Shown here: piece after piece, positions 53,742 to 63,139 of the stretch | Layout: every line of letters begins with the position of its first letter | Numbering within the stretch: the first letter of the stretch is position 1 | DNA from: Gemmatimonadota bacterium | GTDB taxonomy: Bacteria; Gemmatimonadota; Gemmatimonadetes; Longimicrobiales; Gaopeijiaceae | Direction: 5' to 3' | DNA: 64,000 bases | Assembly (NCBI GenBank): GCA_041390125.1 | Contig: JAWKQN010000006.1 | Location: 275,099-339,098, forward strand | The notes under the pieces: generated by a model | The model's input: only the letters and a program-made list of their open reading frames with translations | Database searches by the model: none | Told to the model about the DNA's origin: nothing | Translations under genes and position numbers: made by a program

Positions 53742-54664
53742 CAGCACCGGCTTTCCGGCGGACGGGCGCTGCCCGGCCGGCCGAAACGGATCTCGTCGAT
53801 GCGCTGCTCGGCGCGGGCCACCAGGGGGCTCGCCCGGGACGTGCTCTCGCGCACCACGCGGCTGAAGGCCTCCAGCGCCGCCGTGCACTCTCCCAGCTCC
53901 GCCAGGGCCTCGGCCCGGTCGAACCACGCCTGCGCCAGCAGGTTGCGCGGCTCGCCCCGATCCAGCGTCATGGACAGGTAGCGCAGGGCATCCTCGGGAC
54001 GGCCTTCCCGGCGCAAGCGGCTGCCCAGCTCGAAGGCGCAGTTGCCGATGTGCCAGTCCGCCTCGCGCCGCCCGGCGCGGTCGGCCTTCCCGGAGTACTG
54101 CGCGAAGAAGGACAGCGCCCGCTCGCAGTCGCCGACCTCTTCGTACGCGAGCCCGATCTCGAGCAGCACCGGGGTCGTCTGCGACTCCGGCATGGTGCCC
54201 AGGGCGCGCTGGAAGAGCGGAAGCGCGCGTTCGAACTCGCGCAGCCGCACGAGGTGGCGGGCCAGCGGGAGCGCCAGGTCGCCCATGCCCACGCCGGGCT
54301 GGAGCTCGGACGCCAGCTCCAGCGCCTGGGCCACGCCGTATTGGTCTCCCCGGCCCTCGGCCTGTCGGGCCAGCCAGAGGAGGTCGGCCACGGCCTGGTC
54401 GGCCAGCTCCGGGCGGCCGGTCACCGCCGTGCGGTAGACCGTGGAGGCTTCGTCCACGCGGCCGAGCTCCGTGTAGGCATGCGCGACGCGCATCAGGACG
54501 GCCGGATCCTCCTCGCCGCGCGCAGCGAGCCGATACTCCGCCAGCGCCCGCTCGTAGTCGCCCTCGGCCCAGGCGACGTCGCCGCGTTCCACGGCCCCGT
54601 CTCCGGAGACGCCTCCGCCGCAGGCTCCGATCGCGAGCAGGATGCCCCAGACCGCGCGCCTCAC
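53741..54664 (-). CDS. TPR-repeat lipoprotein
   Basis: A 307-residue protein with lipobox AIGAC (C15) and about seven TPR-type helical repeats (for example GDYERALAEYRLAARG, LREFERALPLFQRALG, LGECTAALEAFSRVV). The GTG start at 54664 overlaps the stop of the next TPR gene (GTGA) and gives a clean lipoprotein leader. It presumably is a scaffold in the periplasm. No enzymatic function was seen. Confidence 0.82.
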   Translation of the reverse strand: MRRAVWGILLAIGACGGGVSGDGAVERGDVAWAEGDYERALAEYRLAARGEEDPAVLMRVAHAYTELGRVDEASTVYRTAVTGRPELADQAVADLLWLARQAEGRGDQYGVAQALELASELQPGVGMGDLALPLARHLVRLREFERALPLFQRALGTMPESQTTPVLLEIGLAYEEVGDCERALSFFAQYSGKADRAGRREADWHIGNCAFELGSRLRREGRPEDALRYLSMTLDRGEPRNLLAQAWFDRAEALAELGECTAALEAFSRVVRESTSRASPLVARAEQRIDEIRFGRPGSARPPESRC

Positions 54665-55365
54665 CGGGCCGACGCCTCCTGTCCCACGGCGGCCAGGTAG
54701 GCCCGGGCGCGCAGGTCGGCGGGGTCGTCCTCCAGGCAGCGGGACCACTCGCGGCGGGCCCGCTCCGGCTCCCCCATCCGGTAGTGCACGATCCCGAGGT
54801 GCAGGCGCACCCCGGGCAGATCCGGATTGCGGGCGAGGATCGATTCCAGCTCGGAGCGGCTGCGGGCCAGCTGATCCAGTGCCAGGTACGTCTCGCCCAG
54901 ACGGGCCCGGATGTCGAGGAAGGCGGGACGGAGCTCCAGCGCCTGGCGATACTCGTGCGAGGCCCGCTCGTGCTGCCCGGCGGCGCGGTAGAGATCCCCC
55001 AGCCGCGCGTGGGCGTCGGCGATCCGCGAGCCGAGCGGCCCCAACGGTTCGTCCTGCGCGGCCGCCAGGGCGGAGACGCGGGCGAAGGCCGTCGCGGCCT
55101 CCTCGTAGCGTCCCTGTTCCCCGAGCACGATGGCGCGGTTCAGGTGGGCTTCCAGGTACTCGCCATTGATCCCGAGGGCCTCGTCGAAGGCGGAGACCGC
55201 TTCGTCCAGGCGATCCAGGAGGGCCAGGCAGATGCCCGCCCGGTTGTGCAGGTCGGCCCAGGAGGGATGCCGGGCGAGGGCTCGCTGGGCCTCGCCCAGG
55301 ACCGCCAGGAGATCCTCCCGGTCCCAGGCTCCGTCCAGAGGTGACGCCGCCCCGGTCATGCCCAC
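54661..55365 (-). CDS. Cytoplasmic TPR-repeat protein
   Basis: A 234-residue protein without signal peptide made of five to six TPR units (LDEAVSAFDEALGINGEYLEAH-type repeats through GEPERARREWSRCLEDDP). An ATG at 55365 or 55359 can serve as start. It is coupled to the TPR lipoprotein downstream, so the two may form a pair on either side of the inner membrane. Function unknown. Confidence 0.82.
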   Translation of the reverse strand: MGMTGAASPLDGAWDREDLLAVLGEAQRALARHPSWADLHNRAGICLALLDRLDEAVSAFDEALGINGEYLEAHLNRAIVLGEQGRYEEAATAFARVSALAAAQDEPLGPLGSRIADAHARLGDLYRAAGQHERASHEYRQALELRPAFLDIRARLGETYLALDQLARSRSELESILARNPDLPGVRLHLGIVHYRMGEPERARREWSRCLEDDPADLRARAYLAAVGQEASAR

Positions 55366-55420
55366 ATCCTGCGCTGGAGTCCCACGCCCGCGGGGGGGTC
55401 CGCGGAACGACGGTGGCGTG

Positions 55421-56374
55421 CTACCCCCGGAACCAGTCGCAGGTCCGCCGGAGACCCTCCCGCAGGCCCACCGTCGGCTCGTACCCGAGCCGCTCCCGGC
55501 TCTTGGTCAGATCGGCCAGCGAGTCCCGTACGTCCCCGGCCCGCGTGGGGCCGTGGACCGCGTCGACCGCCGCACCGGTGGCCCGCTGCACCTCCCGCCA
55601 GAGCTCGGCGATGGAGATGCGCTGTCCACCTCCCACGTTGAACACCTCGCCGGCCACGTCGTCCGTGGCGCGCGTGCACGCGAGGAGGTTGGCCTGGACC
55701 GCGTTCTCGATATAGGTGAAGTCCCGGGTCTGACCCCCGTCCCCGTGGATGGTGGGCGAGCGACCATCGAGGGCCAGGGTGATGAAGAGGGGGATGACGG
55801 CGGAGTACTCCGAGTGGGGGTCCTGGCGGGGTCCGAAGATGTTGAAGTAGCGGAGCACGACGGTCTCCAGGCCCATCACCCCGGCGAAGACCCGGCAGTA
55901 GAGCTCGCCCGTGTACTTGGACACGGCGTAGGGAGACAGCGGATCGCCGGGCATGTCCTCGTGCTTCGGCAGCACGGGCGTGTTGCCGTACGCGGAGCTG
56001 GAGCCCGCATATACGAAGCGCTGCACCCCGGAGGCGCGCGCCGCCACCAGCAGGTTCAGGGTTCCGGTCGCGTCCGCCGCGTGCGTGCCGAGCGGATCGC
56101 GGATGCTGCGCGGCACCGACGGCAAGGCGGCTTGATGGAGCACGTAGCTGACGCCCCCCGTGGCCCGCACGCACAGCTCCGGGTCCACGATGGACCCCTC
56201 GATCAACTCGATGCGGTCCCTCCAGGGCTCCAGATTCTCGCGCGTACCCGTCGAGAAATCGTCGATCACCCGCACGCGGGCGCCCCCGGCGAGCAGGGTC
56301 TCGACGAGGTGTGAGCCGACGAAGCCGGCTCCGCCGGTGACCAGGTAGAGCGCGTCGGGTCGGACGAGTGTCAT
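55421..56374 (-). CDS. UDP-N-acetylglucosamine 4-epimerase-like SDR (WbpP/Gne type)
   Basis: A 317-residue extended SDR with LVTGGAGFVGSHL near residue 12, HQAALPSVPRSIRDP, AGSSSAYG, SPYAVSKYTGELYC and FNIFGPRQDPHSEYSAVIP. The HQAALxSVPRSI segment is characteristic of WbpP-type UDP-HexNAc 4-epimerases. It would interconvert UDP-GlcNAc and UDP-GalNAc or their uronates. ATG at 56374 is 37 bases after the decarboxylase stop. Confidence 0.85.
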   Translation of the reverse strand: MTLVRPDALYLVTGGAGFVGSHLVETLLAGGARVRVIDDFSTGTRENLEPWRDRIELIEGSIVDPELCVRATGGVSYVLHQAALPSVPRSIRDPLGTHAADATGTLNLLVAARASGVQRFVYAGSSSAYGNTPVLPKHEDMPGDPLSPYAVSKYTGELYCRVFAGVMGLETVVLRYFNIFGPRQDPHSEYSAVIPLFITLALDGRSPTIHGDGGQTRDFTYIENAVQANLLACTRATDDVAGEVFNVGGGQRISIAELWREVQRATGAAVDAVHGPTRAGDVRDSLADLTKSRERLGYEPTVGLREGLRRTCDWFRG

Positions 56375-56411
56375 GCTGGGACCGATGCCTTCATGGGTCG
56401 GGGCGCGGCCC

Positions 56412-57374
56412 TCAACCGAGTGTACGGGCGCGCGATTCCTCGCGCTCGAGCAGACTCTGGAAATACGGGATCGTGCGCTGCAACCCGGTGCGCAGGTCGG
56501 TCTGCGGCTCCCAACCGAGCACGCGGCGCGCGACCGCGATATCCGGCTGCCGCACCTTGGGGTCGTCCGTCGGAAGCGGTAGCGAGACGACGGAGGAGCC
56601 GCTGCCGGTCTCGGCCAGCACCAGCTCCGCCAGCTCGCGTACCGTGAACTCGACCGGATTGCCGATGTTGGTCGGCTCGCTGCGCTCCGAGTGGAAGAGC
56701 CGGTAGATGCCTTCGACCTCGTCCTCCACGTAGCAGAACGAGCGGGTCTGGGAGCCGTCGCCGTAGACGGTGAGCGGCTCTTCGCGCAGGGCCTGCACGA
56801 TGAAGTTCGACACGACCCGTCCGTCGGCCGGACGCATGCGCGGTCCGTAGGTGTTGAAGATCCGCACGATGCGCGTCTCCAGGCCATGGACCCGATGGTA
56901 CGCCATGGTCATGGCCTCGGCGAAGCGCTTGGCCTCGTCGTAGACCCCGCGCGGTCCCACCGGGTTCACGTTCCCCCAGTAGGTCTCGGGCTGCGGGTGG
57001 ACGAGAGGATCGCCGTAGACCTCCGACGTGGAGGCGAGCAGGTAGCGGGCGCGCTTGGCCCGGGCCAGCCCCAGGGTGTTGTGCGTGCCGAGGCTGCCCA
57101 CCTTCAGCGTCTGGATGGGCAGCTCGAGGTAGTCGATCGGGCTGGCGGGCGACGCGAAGTGGAGTACACCGTCCAGCGGTCCGTCCACGTAGAGGGGGCG
57201 CGAGACATCCTGCTGCACGAACGAGAACCCGCTCTGCCCCCAGAGCCTTTCCACGTTGGCGCGCGAGCCGGTGACGAAGTTGTCCACGCCCACGACCTCG
57301 TGGTCGTCGGCGAGGAACCGGTCCACCAGGTGTGATCCCAGGAACCCCGCCGCTCCCGTGATCAGGACCCGCAT
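56412..57374 (-). CDS. UDP-glucuronate decarboxylase (UDP-xylose synthase)
   Basis: A 320-residue SDR that turns UDP-glucuronate into UDP-xylose. The family signature is clear: [61 protein letters not shown] and [19 protein letters not shown]. It directly follows ugd, whose product is its substrate, with one base shared between stop and start (TGATG). Confidence 0.93.
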   Translation of the reverse strand: MRVLITGAAGFLGSHLVDRFLADDHEVVGVDNFVTGSRANVERLWGQSGFSFVQQDVSRPLYVDGPLDGVLHFASPASPIDYLELPIQTLKVGSLGTHNTLGLARAKRARYLLASTSEVYGDPLVHPQPETYWGNVNPVGPRGVYDEAKRFAEAMTMAYHRVHGLETRIVRIFNTYGPRMRPADGRVVSNFIVQALREEPLTVYGDGSQTRSFCYVEDEVEGIYRLFHSERSEPTNIGNPVEFTVRELAELVLAETGSGSSVVSLPLPTDDPKVRQPDIAVARRVLGWEPQTDLRTGLQRTIPYFQSLLEREESRARTLG

Positions 57375-58690
57375 CAGACCCGACCCGCCGACGGACGGCC
57401 GACCGAGTGGTACTCGAACCCGGCGCGGGCCATCGCCTCCGGCCGATACAGGTTGCGCCCGTCCACCACCACCGCGGTCTTCAGCAGGGAGCGCATGCGC
57501 CCGAAGTCCGGATGCCGGTAGGGATGCCACTCCGTGTGGATCAGCAGCCCGTCCGCGTCCGGGAGCGCTTCGTAGTTGGTCCCGGCGTAGGTGATGCGGT
57601 CGCCGAGATGGCGGCGGGCCTCGTCCATCGCGACCGGGTCGTGGGCCACGATCGTCGCCCCGCGCGCCAGCAGCCGCTCGATGGTCACCAGGCTCGGGGC
57701 CTCCCGCATGTCGTCCGTGTTGGGCTTGAAGGCCAGGCCCCAGACCGCGAAGCGACGTCCCGCGAGGTCGGTCCCGTACCGTTCCTCGACCACGTCGCTG
57801 ATCCACTCCTTCTGGGTCTGGTTCACACCCTCCACGGCCTCGAGGATCTCGGGATCGAGATCGAACTCGCGCATGGTGCGCACCAGCGCCTTCACGTCCT
57901 TCGGGAAGCAGGAGCCCCCGTACCCGACACCGGGAAACAGGAACGACGAGCCGATGCGCTTGTCGGAGCCGACGCCGAGGCGGACCATGTCCACGTCCGC
58001 GCCGGCGGCCGCGCAGAGCCGGGCCACGGAGTTCATGAACGAGATGCGCGTCGCCAGCATGGCGTTGGCCGCGTACTTGGTGATCTCCGCCGAGGCGATG
58101 TCCATCGTCAGGATCTCGTTCCCGGTCCGGACGAACGGCGCGTAGAGGTCACGCAGCAGGTTGGCTGCGTATTCGCTGTCCACGCCCAGCACCACGCGGT
58201 CGGGCTTCATGAAGTCCTCGACCGCCGCGCCTTCCTTCAGGAACTCGGGATTGGAGCACACGTGCACCGGGATGTCGGTCTCGGCCTGGATCGCGTCGCG
58301 GACCCGGGGTGCCGTGCCGACCGGCACCGTGCTCTTGGTGATCACGACGGTCTCGTGCTCCATGGCGCGACCGATCGTGCGGGCCACCGCCAGGACATGC
58401 TGGAGATCGGCGGAGCCGTCCTCACCGGGGGGCGTGCCCACCGCGATGAACACGATCCTCGACGCCTTCACGGCCGCAGCCACGTCGGTGGTGAAGCGCA
58501 AGCGACCGCTGGCGAGGTTGTGCTCGACCAGCGCGTCGAGGCCGGGCTCGTAGATGGGGATCTCGCCCCGCTTCAGCGCATCGATCTTGGAGTCGTCGAT
58601 ATCGGCGCAGATGACGTCGTTCCCGGTCTCCGCGAGGCAGGCCCCCACGACCAGCCCGACGTACCCGGTCCCGATGACGGCGATGTTCAT
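57374..58690 (-). CDS. ugd: UDP-glucose 6-dehydrogenase
   Basis: The 438-residue enzyme oxidises UDP-glucose to UDP-glucuronate with NAD+. It has the N-terminal Rossmann motif [19 protein letters not shown], the [12 protein letters not shown] segment, the catalytic cysteine in [13 protein letters not shown], and [17 protein letters not shown]. The ATG at 58690 has AAGGGA nine bases upstream; a TTG at 58699 would add three residues. Together with the next gene it supplies UDP-GlcA and UDP-Xyl. Confidence 0.95.
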   Translation of the reverse strand: MNIAVIGTGYVGLVVGACLAETGNDVICADIDDSKIDALKRGEIPIYEPGLDALVEHNLASGRLRFTTDVAAAVKASRIVFIAVGTPPGEDGSADLQHVLAVARTIGRAMEHETVVITKSTVPVGTAPRVRDAIQAETDIPVHVCSNPEFLKEGAAVEDFMKPDRVVLGVDSEYAANLLRDLYAPFVRTGNEILTMDIASAEITKYAANAMLATRISFMNSVARLCAAAGADVDMVRLGVGSDKRIGSSFLFPGVGYGGSCFPKDVKALVRTMREFDLDPEILEAVEGVNQTQKEWISDVVEERYGTDLAGRRFAVWGLAFKPNTDDMREAPSLVTIERLLARGATIVAHDPVAMDEARRHLGDRITYAGTNYEALPDADGLLIHTEWHPYRHPDFGRMRSLLKTAVVVDGRNLYRPEAMARAGFEYHSVGRPSAGRV

Positions 58691-58772
58691 GTCGTGCAAT
58701 CCCTTCGCGGCTCAGATCGAAGCGCTGGAACGATCGGCTGGATGGCAAGTTTGGTGCCGCATGGATCCAACA

Positions 58773-58790
58773 GCCCCGGCTCCCGGGGGC
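58773..58790 (-). terminator. Candidate hairpin downstream of rmlB
   Basis: GCCCCGG, loop CTC, CCGGGGGC (one bulged base) lies in the 162-base gap between the rmlB stop and the ugd start. It may end the rmlDAB transcript. No U run follows, so confidence is low. Confidence 0.3.
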
Positions 58791-58852
58791 AGCCTCCGCG
58801 TCCGATGGGAGACCCCGTCGGACCCGCCGGTCCGGCGCCCCGGATCCATCCC

Positions 58853-59902
58853 TCAGGCGCCCAGGGTGGAGCGCCCGCCGGGGCCATAGAGGGCCTCGTA
58901 GTACCGCTGGTAGCGCCCGTCCCGGACCCGGGTCCACCATTCGACGTTGCCCCGGTACCAGTCCACCGTCTCGGCCAGGCCCTCGTCGAAGCGGCGGAGC
59001 GGACGCCACCCGAGGGCCCGTTCCGAGCCGCTCCAGTCGATGGCGTAGCGCCGGTCGTGTCCGGGCCGATCCGGGACGGACCGGATCCGCTCCGGGCCCA
59101 CGTCCAGGTGCCCGGCCAGCCCCTCGACGACCGCCCGGTTGGTCCGTTCCGCGTCCCCGCCGAAGAGGTAGACCTCCCCGGCCCGCCCCCGCTCCAGGGT
59201 GGCGACGATGCCCCGGCAGTGGTCGTCCACGTGGATCCAGTCGCGGATGTGGAGGCCATCGCCGTAGACCGGCAGATCCCGTCCTTCGATCCCGTTCGTG
59301 ATCATCAGCGGGATGAGCTTCTCCGGGAACTGGTAGGGGCCGTAGTTGTTGGACGCCCGTGTGACCCGGACATCCACCCCATGGGTGCGGTGGTAGGCCA
59401 GCGCCAGGAGGTCGCCCGCGGCTTTGCTGGCGGCATAGGGCGAACGGGGCGCCACCGGCGTGCCGGCCGTGAACCGCTCCCGGGGACCCTCGGCCTCCGG
59501 GTCCTGCCAGGGCAGCTCCCCATAGACCTCGTCGGTGGAGACGACCACCACCGTCAGGCCGGGGCGGCGGCGGGCGGCGGCCAGGAGGGTCTCCGTGCCG
59601 ACCACGTTGGTGCGGACGAAGTCCGTGGCCGACGCGATGGAACGATCGACATGCGACTCGGCGGCGAGGTGCAGCACGGCGTCGACGTCGGCCAGCGCGG
59701 CCTCGACCGCATCGGGGTCGGCGACGTCCCCGTGCAGGAAGGCGTAGCGGGGGTCGGCGTCGACGCCCTTGAGGTTCTCCAGATTCCCGGCGTAGGTCAG
59801 CGCGTCCAGATTGCGGACCTGCCAGTCCGGTCGTTCGCGCAACAGCCAGCGCACGAGGTTGGACCCGATGAAGCCGGCGCCCCCGGTGACGACGACCCTC
59901 AC
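58853..59902 (-). CDS. rmlB: dTDP-glucose 4,6-dehydratase
   Basis: A 349-residue SDR with VVTGGAGFIGSNLVRWLL, HLAAESHVDRSI, VSTDEVYGELPW, SPYAASKAAGD and NNYGPYQFPEKLIPLM, all diagnostic of RmlB. It makes dTDP-4-keto-6-deoxyglucose from the RmlA product. GTG at 59902 overlaps the rmlA stop (GTGA). Confidence 0.95.
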   Translation of the reverse strand: MRVVVTGGAGFIGSNLVRWLLRERPDWQVRNLDALTYAGNLENLKGVDADPRYAFLHGDVADPDAVEAALADVDAVLHLAAESHVDRSIASATDFVRTNVVGTETLLAAARRRPGLTVVVVSTDEVYGELPWQDPEAEGPRERFTAGTPVAPRSPYAASKAAGDLLALAYHRTHGVDVRVTRASNNYGPYQFPEKLIPLMITNGIEGRDLPVYGDGLHIRDWIHVDDHCRGIVATLERGRAGEVYLFGGDAERTNRAVVEGLAGHLDVGPERIRSVPDRPGHDRRYAIDWSGSERALGWRPLRRFDEGLAETVDWYRGNVEWWTRVRDGRYQRYYEALYGPGGRSTLGA

Positions 59903-60666
59903 GACGGGTCCCCCAGACCGGGGATGGGGCCGCGCACCACGGGCTCGTCCGACTCGGCGACGCGACGCGTGGCGCGGTAGAGCGAGCCGACGGTCCCCGC
60001 GTCGGTCCACCACCCCTCCAGCGTGCGGAAGCGCAGTTCGCCCCACTCGATGTAGCGGTTGTTGACGTCGGTGATCTCGAGCTCACCCCGCTCGGAGGGC
60101 GAAAGCCCGTGGATGATCTCGAAGACCCGGGCGTCGTAGAAGTAGCACCCCGTGACGGCCAGATTGGTGGCGGGCTCGGCCGGCTTCTCCACGATCCGCA
60201 CCACCCGGTCGCCCTCCAGCTCCGCGACCCCGAAGCGCTGCGGGTCGTCCACCTCCTTCAGGAGGATCATGGCGCCCGCCCGCGCCCCGCGGGCCCGGAA
60301 CGCGTCGACGGCCGGCGCCAACGACTCGCCGAAGAGATTGTCCCCCAGCAGGACGACCACCGGCTCGCCCTCCGCGAAGTGCTCCGCGAGGCCCAACGCC
60401 TCGGCGATGCCGCCTTCCCCCTCCTGGTAGGCGTAGTGCAGTCGGTTCAGCCCGAACTCGCGGCCGTTCCCCAGCAGGCGGAGGAAGTCCCCCGCCGAGC
60501 TGCCCCCGGTCACGACGAGGATGTCGCGGATGCCCGCGTGCACGAGCTGCTGCAGGGGGTAGTAGATCATGGGCCGGTCGTAGACCGGCAGCAGGTGCTT
60601 GTTCGTGACCCGCGTCATCGGGAGCAGGCGCGTGCCCAGTCCCCCCGCCAGCACGACTCCTCTCAT
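59899..60666 (-). CDS. rmlA: Glucose-1-phosphate thymidylyltransferase (short form)
   Basis: Nucleotidyltransferase with LAGGLGTRLLPMTRVTNKHL, YDRPMIYYPLQ and LGDNLFGESL, matching RmlA. At 255 residues it is about 35 shorter than the usual 290-residue enzyme, lacking the C-terminal helical part that forms the allosteric dimer region; such short forms are known. ATG at 60666 overlaps the rmlD stop (ATGA). Confidence 0.92.
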   Translation of the reverse strand: MRGVVLAGGLGTRLLPMTRVTNKHLLPVYDRPMIYYPLQQLVHAGIRDILVVTGGSSAGDFLRLLGNGREFGLNRLHYAYQEGEGGIAEALGLAEHFAEGEPVVVLLGDNLFGESLAPAVDAFRARGARAGAMILLKEVDDPQRFGVAELEGDRVVRIVEKPAEPATNLAVTGCYFYDARVFEIIHGLSPSERGELEITDVNNRYIEWGELRFRTLEGWWTDAGTVGSLYRATRRVAESDEPVVRGPIPGLGDPS

Positions 60667-61559
60667 CCACGGCCTCCACTCACGAGGTCGGCGCCGGAAG
60701 CGAGATAGCCCTCCAGCGCGCTGCGCCAATCCGCGAACGGACGTCCCAGCGCCCGCTCCGTCCGCTCCAGGTCCAGCACCGAGTAGGGGGGCCTCGGTGC
60801 CGGCGCCGGCCAGTCGCCCGTGGCGACCGGCGTCAGCTCCGGAGTCAATCCCGCCAACCGGCACGCCTCGCGCGCCAGCTCGAACCAGGTCGCCTCTCCG
60901 CCATCGGCCACATGCCAGATCCCGGTGGCTCCGAGGTCGTCCAACGCCCGGAGCGTGTCCGCCAGGCCGGGGGCAGCCGTGGGGCGACCGCGCTGATCGG
61001 CGACCACCCGCAGGGGCTCGCCGGTCCGCGCACGTTCCAGGATCCGGTCCACGAAGTTGCGGCCGCCCCGGCCGTACAACCACGACGTCCGCACGATGGC
61101 CCAGGCTCCGCCGGCGCGACGCACTTCTTCCTCACCGGCGTGCTTCGAGGCACCGTAGACCCCGAGCGGACGCGTGGGATCCTCCGGCCGGTAGGGACGA
61201 CGCGCCCGACCGTCGAAGACGAAGTCGGTGCTGATGTGGATGAGCCGGGCGCCACAGCGGGCCGCTGCGCGCGCCACCGAACCCGCGCCGTCGCGATTGA
61301 CGGCGTACGCGGCCTCCGGCTCCGACTCGGCCCGGTCGACCTGCGTGTAGGCGGCACAATTGACCACCACGCCGGGGCGCACGTCCTCGAAGAGGGCGGA
61401 CACCGACGGCGCGTCGGTGATGTCCAGCGTGGCCCGCTCCACCGCCACGACATCACGCCCGGCGCGCCGGAAGGACGTCACGACCTCGGAGCCGAGGAGT
61501 CCGCCGGCGCCGGTGACCAGGATCGGGCGACCACCGTCGGATCGCGCTGCAGATGCCAT
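60663..61559 (-). CDS. rmlD: dTDP-4-dehydrorhamnose reductase
   Basis: A 298-residue SDR of the RmlD type: VTGAGGLLGSEVV, VVNCAAYTQVDRAES, ISTDFVFDG, YGASKHAGEEEV and VRTSWLYGRGGRNFVD. It would reduce dTDP-4-keto-L-rhamnose to dTDP-L-rhamnose, but the RmlC epimerase that makes this substrate is not in the window. It heads the rmlDAB run. Confidence 0.93.
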   Translation of the reverse strand: MASAARSDGGRPILVTGAGGLLGSEVVTSFRRAGRDVVAVERATLDITDAPSVSALFEDVRPGVVVNCAAYTQVDRAESEPEAAYAVNRDGAGSVARAAARCGARLIHISTDFVFDGRARRPYRPEDPTRPLGVYGASKHAGEEEVRRAGGAWAIVRTSWLYGRGGRNFVDRILERARTGEPLRVVADQRGRPTAAPGLADTLRALDDLGATGIWHVADGGEATWFELAREACRLAGLTPELTPVATGDWPAPAPRPPYSVLDLERTERALGRPFADWRSALEGYLASGADLVSGGRG

Positions 61560-61669
61560 GGGCTAGCATACCGACGCGGGGAGCGATCTCAAAGACCGCA
61601 GGAGAGCGGGCGTCCCACGACGGGACCGGCGCGCGCCCTCCCCGCCGGGCACCCGGCGCCCGACGAGAA

Positions 61670-61700
61670 CGGGGGCCGGGGCGTTCGCCCCGAGCCCCCG
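61670..61700 (-). terminator. Strong GC hairpin after the UDP-HexNAc dehydrogenase gene
   Basis: CGGGGGC and GCCCCCG arms with an inner GGGG/CCCC stem and a TTCG-type tip lie 43 bases beyond the stop at 61744. A second palindrome (CGCCGGGCACCCGGCG, 61643-61658) follows. There is no U run, so they could be intrinsic-terminator variants of a GC-rich genome or RNA-end protectors. Confidence 0.5.
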
Positions 61701-61743
61701 TGTGCCTCGTCCACCCGCGGCCCCTCGGACCGCTGCGCGATCC

Positions 61744-63051
61744 TCAGCCCTTCACGATCCAGCGCTGTGGCTGACCCGAGGACGCCGCCACCTTGGACGT
61801 GGCGTTGCGCGTGTCGATCAGCACGGGCGCGAGGCGCACGATGCGGTCATAGTCGAAGTCGCTGTGGTCGGTGATGATGACCACCGCGTCGGCCTGCGCG
61901 AGCGCTTCGTCCGTGAGCGGCACGGAGGTGTGGTGCTCCCCGTCCTCCCGCACCTCGGGCACGTAGGGGTCGTGGTACTTCACGTGCGCGCCTTCCTTCT
62001 CCAGGAGCCGGATGATGTCCAGCGCCGGGGATTCACGGACATCGTCGATGTCCTTCTTGTAGGCGACGCCCAGCACGAGCACGGTGGATCCGTTCACCGC
62101 CTTGCGATTGCGGTTCAGGGCCTCGCGCACCTTGCCTACGACAAAGAGCGGCATATCCGAGTTGATCTGCGATGCCAGCTCGATGAAGCGCGCCGTGTAG
62201 TTCAAGGAACGCATCTTCCACGACAGGTAGAGCGGATCGATGGGGATGCAGTGTCCGCCCAGGCCGGGGCCGGGTGTGAACTTCATGAAGCCGAACGGCT
62301 TGGTCGCGGCGGCGTCGATGACCTCCCAGACGTCCACGCCCAGCTTGTCGGCGATCAACGCGATCTCGTTGACCAACCCGATGTTCACCGCGCGGAAGGT
62401 GTTCTCCAGCAGCTTCGTCAGCTCGGCGGCCTCGGCGGAGCTCACCGGGACCATGTTGTCGATGAAGCGGCTGTAGAAGGCGGCGCCCCGCTGCGCACAC
62501 TCGTGCGTCATGCCGCCGATCACCTTGGGCGTGTTCTTGGTCTTCCAGACCTCGTTGCCCGGGTCGACCCGCTCGGGGGAGAAGCAGAGGAAGAAGTCCT
62601 CGCCCACCTTCATCCCGTCGCGCTCGAGCGCAGGGAGCAGGACCTCACGCGTCGTGCCCGGATACGTCGTCGACTCCAGCACGACCAGCTGGCCCTTGCG
62701 CAGGGCGCCGGCCACGGCCTCCGTGGCCGCGATGATGAAGGAGACGTCGGGATCCCGGGTCTTCGAGAGCGGCGTCGGAACGCAGATGGAGATGGCCTCG
62801 CACTCGGCGAGGCGGCTCATGTCGGTCGTGGCCTCCAGCAGGCCCTGTTCGCGCACCCGGGCCACATCGGCATCGGTGAGATCCTGGATGTGCGTACGGC
62901 CGCTGTTGATGATGTCGACCACGCGCGGGTTGACGTCGAAGCCCAGGACGCGGACGCCGGCGCTGGCGGCCTCCACCGCGAGGGGGAGTCCGACGTAGCC
63001 GAGACCGAGGACGCCCATGGTCCCCGCAGCGGGAGCGGTACCCTTGTTCAC
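61744..63051 (-). CDS. Nucleotide-sugar dehydrogenase, UDP-N-acetylhexosamine 6-dehydrogenase type (WbpA/WecC-like)
   Basis: A 435-residue dehydrogenase of the UDP-GlcNAc/ManNAc group: GVLGLGYVGLPLAVEAASAG, FLCFSPERVDPGN, the catalytic cysteine in PGLGGHCIPIDPLYLSW and GVAYKKDIDDVRESP. The GGHCIPIDP form separates it from UDP-glucose dehydrogenases. It yields a UDP-HexNAc uronate, a possible substrate for the Gne-like epimerase and the amidotransferases. Start is GTG 63051 with AAGGG upstream. Confidence 0.92.
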   Translation of the reverse strand: MNKGTAPAAGTMGVLGLGYVGLPLAVEAASAGVRVLGFDVNPRVVDIINSGRTHIQDLTDADVARVREQGLLEATTDMSRLAECEAISICVPTPLSKTRDPDVSFIIAATEAVAGALRKGQLVVLESTTYPGTTREVLLPALERDGMKVGEDFFLCFSPERVDPGNEVWKTKNTPKVIGGMTHECAQRGAAFYSRFIDNMVPVSSAEAAELTKLLENTFRAVNIGLVNEIALIADKLGVDVWEVIDAAATKPFGFMKFTPGPGLGGHCIPIDPLYLSWKMRSLNYTARFIELASQINSDMPLFVVGKVREALNRNRKAVNGSTVLVLGVAYKKDIDDVRESPALDIIRLLEKEGAHVKYHDPYVPEVREDGEHHTSVPLTDEALAQADAVVIITDHSDFDYDRIVRLAPVLIDTRNATSKVAASSGQPQRWIVKG

Positions 63052-63122
63052 TGACAGCCCTTGTGTTCGAGTGGCCCTGATTTCACGTGTGGTCCGCCGG
63101 GACCGGCCGGAATCTGTCGCTT

Positions 63123-63139
63123 CCCCTGAAGGGGTTCAA
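63123..63139 (-). promoter_or_regulatory. Palindrome with promoter-like hexamer upstream of the nucleotide-sugar dehydrogenase
   Basis: On the minus strand TTGAAC (63139-63134) is followed by CCCCTTCAGGGG, whose arms form a 5-base inverted repeat around TC. The palindrome would sit in the promoter spacer, a typical operator position. No good -10 hexamer follows (CAGATT after 17 bases is the best). The distance to the GTG start is about 70 bases. Confidence 0.3.

Noticed and set aside
57407..59980. 857-codon open frame on the plus strand
   Set aside because: It runs opposite ugd and rmlB and has no signature of a real protein.
61643..61658. Palindrome CGCCGGGCACCCGGCG as an operator
   Set aside because: It lies downstream of a gene end next to another hairpin, so a transcript-end role is more likely than a binding site.
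57374..63051. The two nucleotide-sugar dehydrogenases as duplicate ugd genes
   Set aside because: Their active-site motifs differ (GGSCFPKD versus GGHCIPIDP), which places them in different substrate groups.
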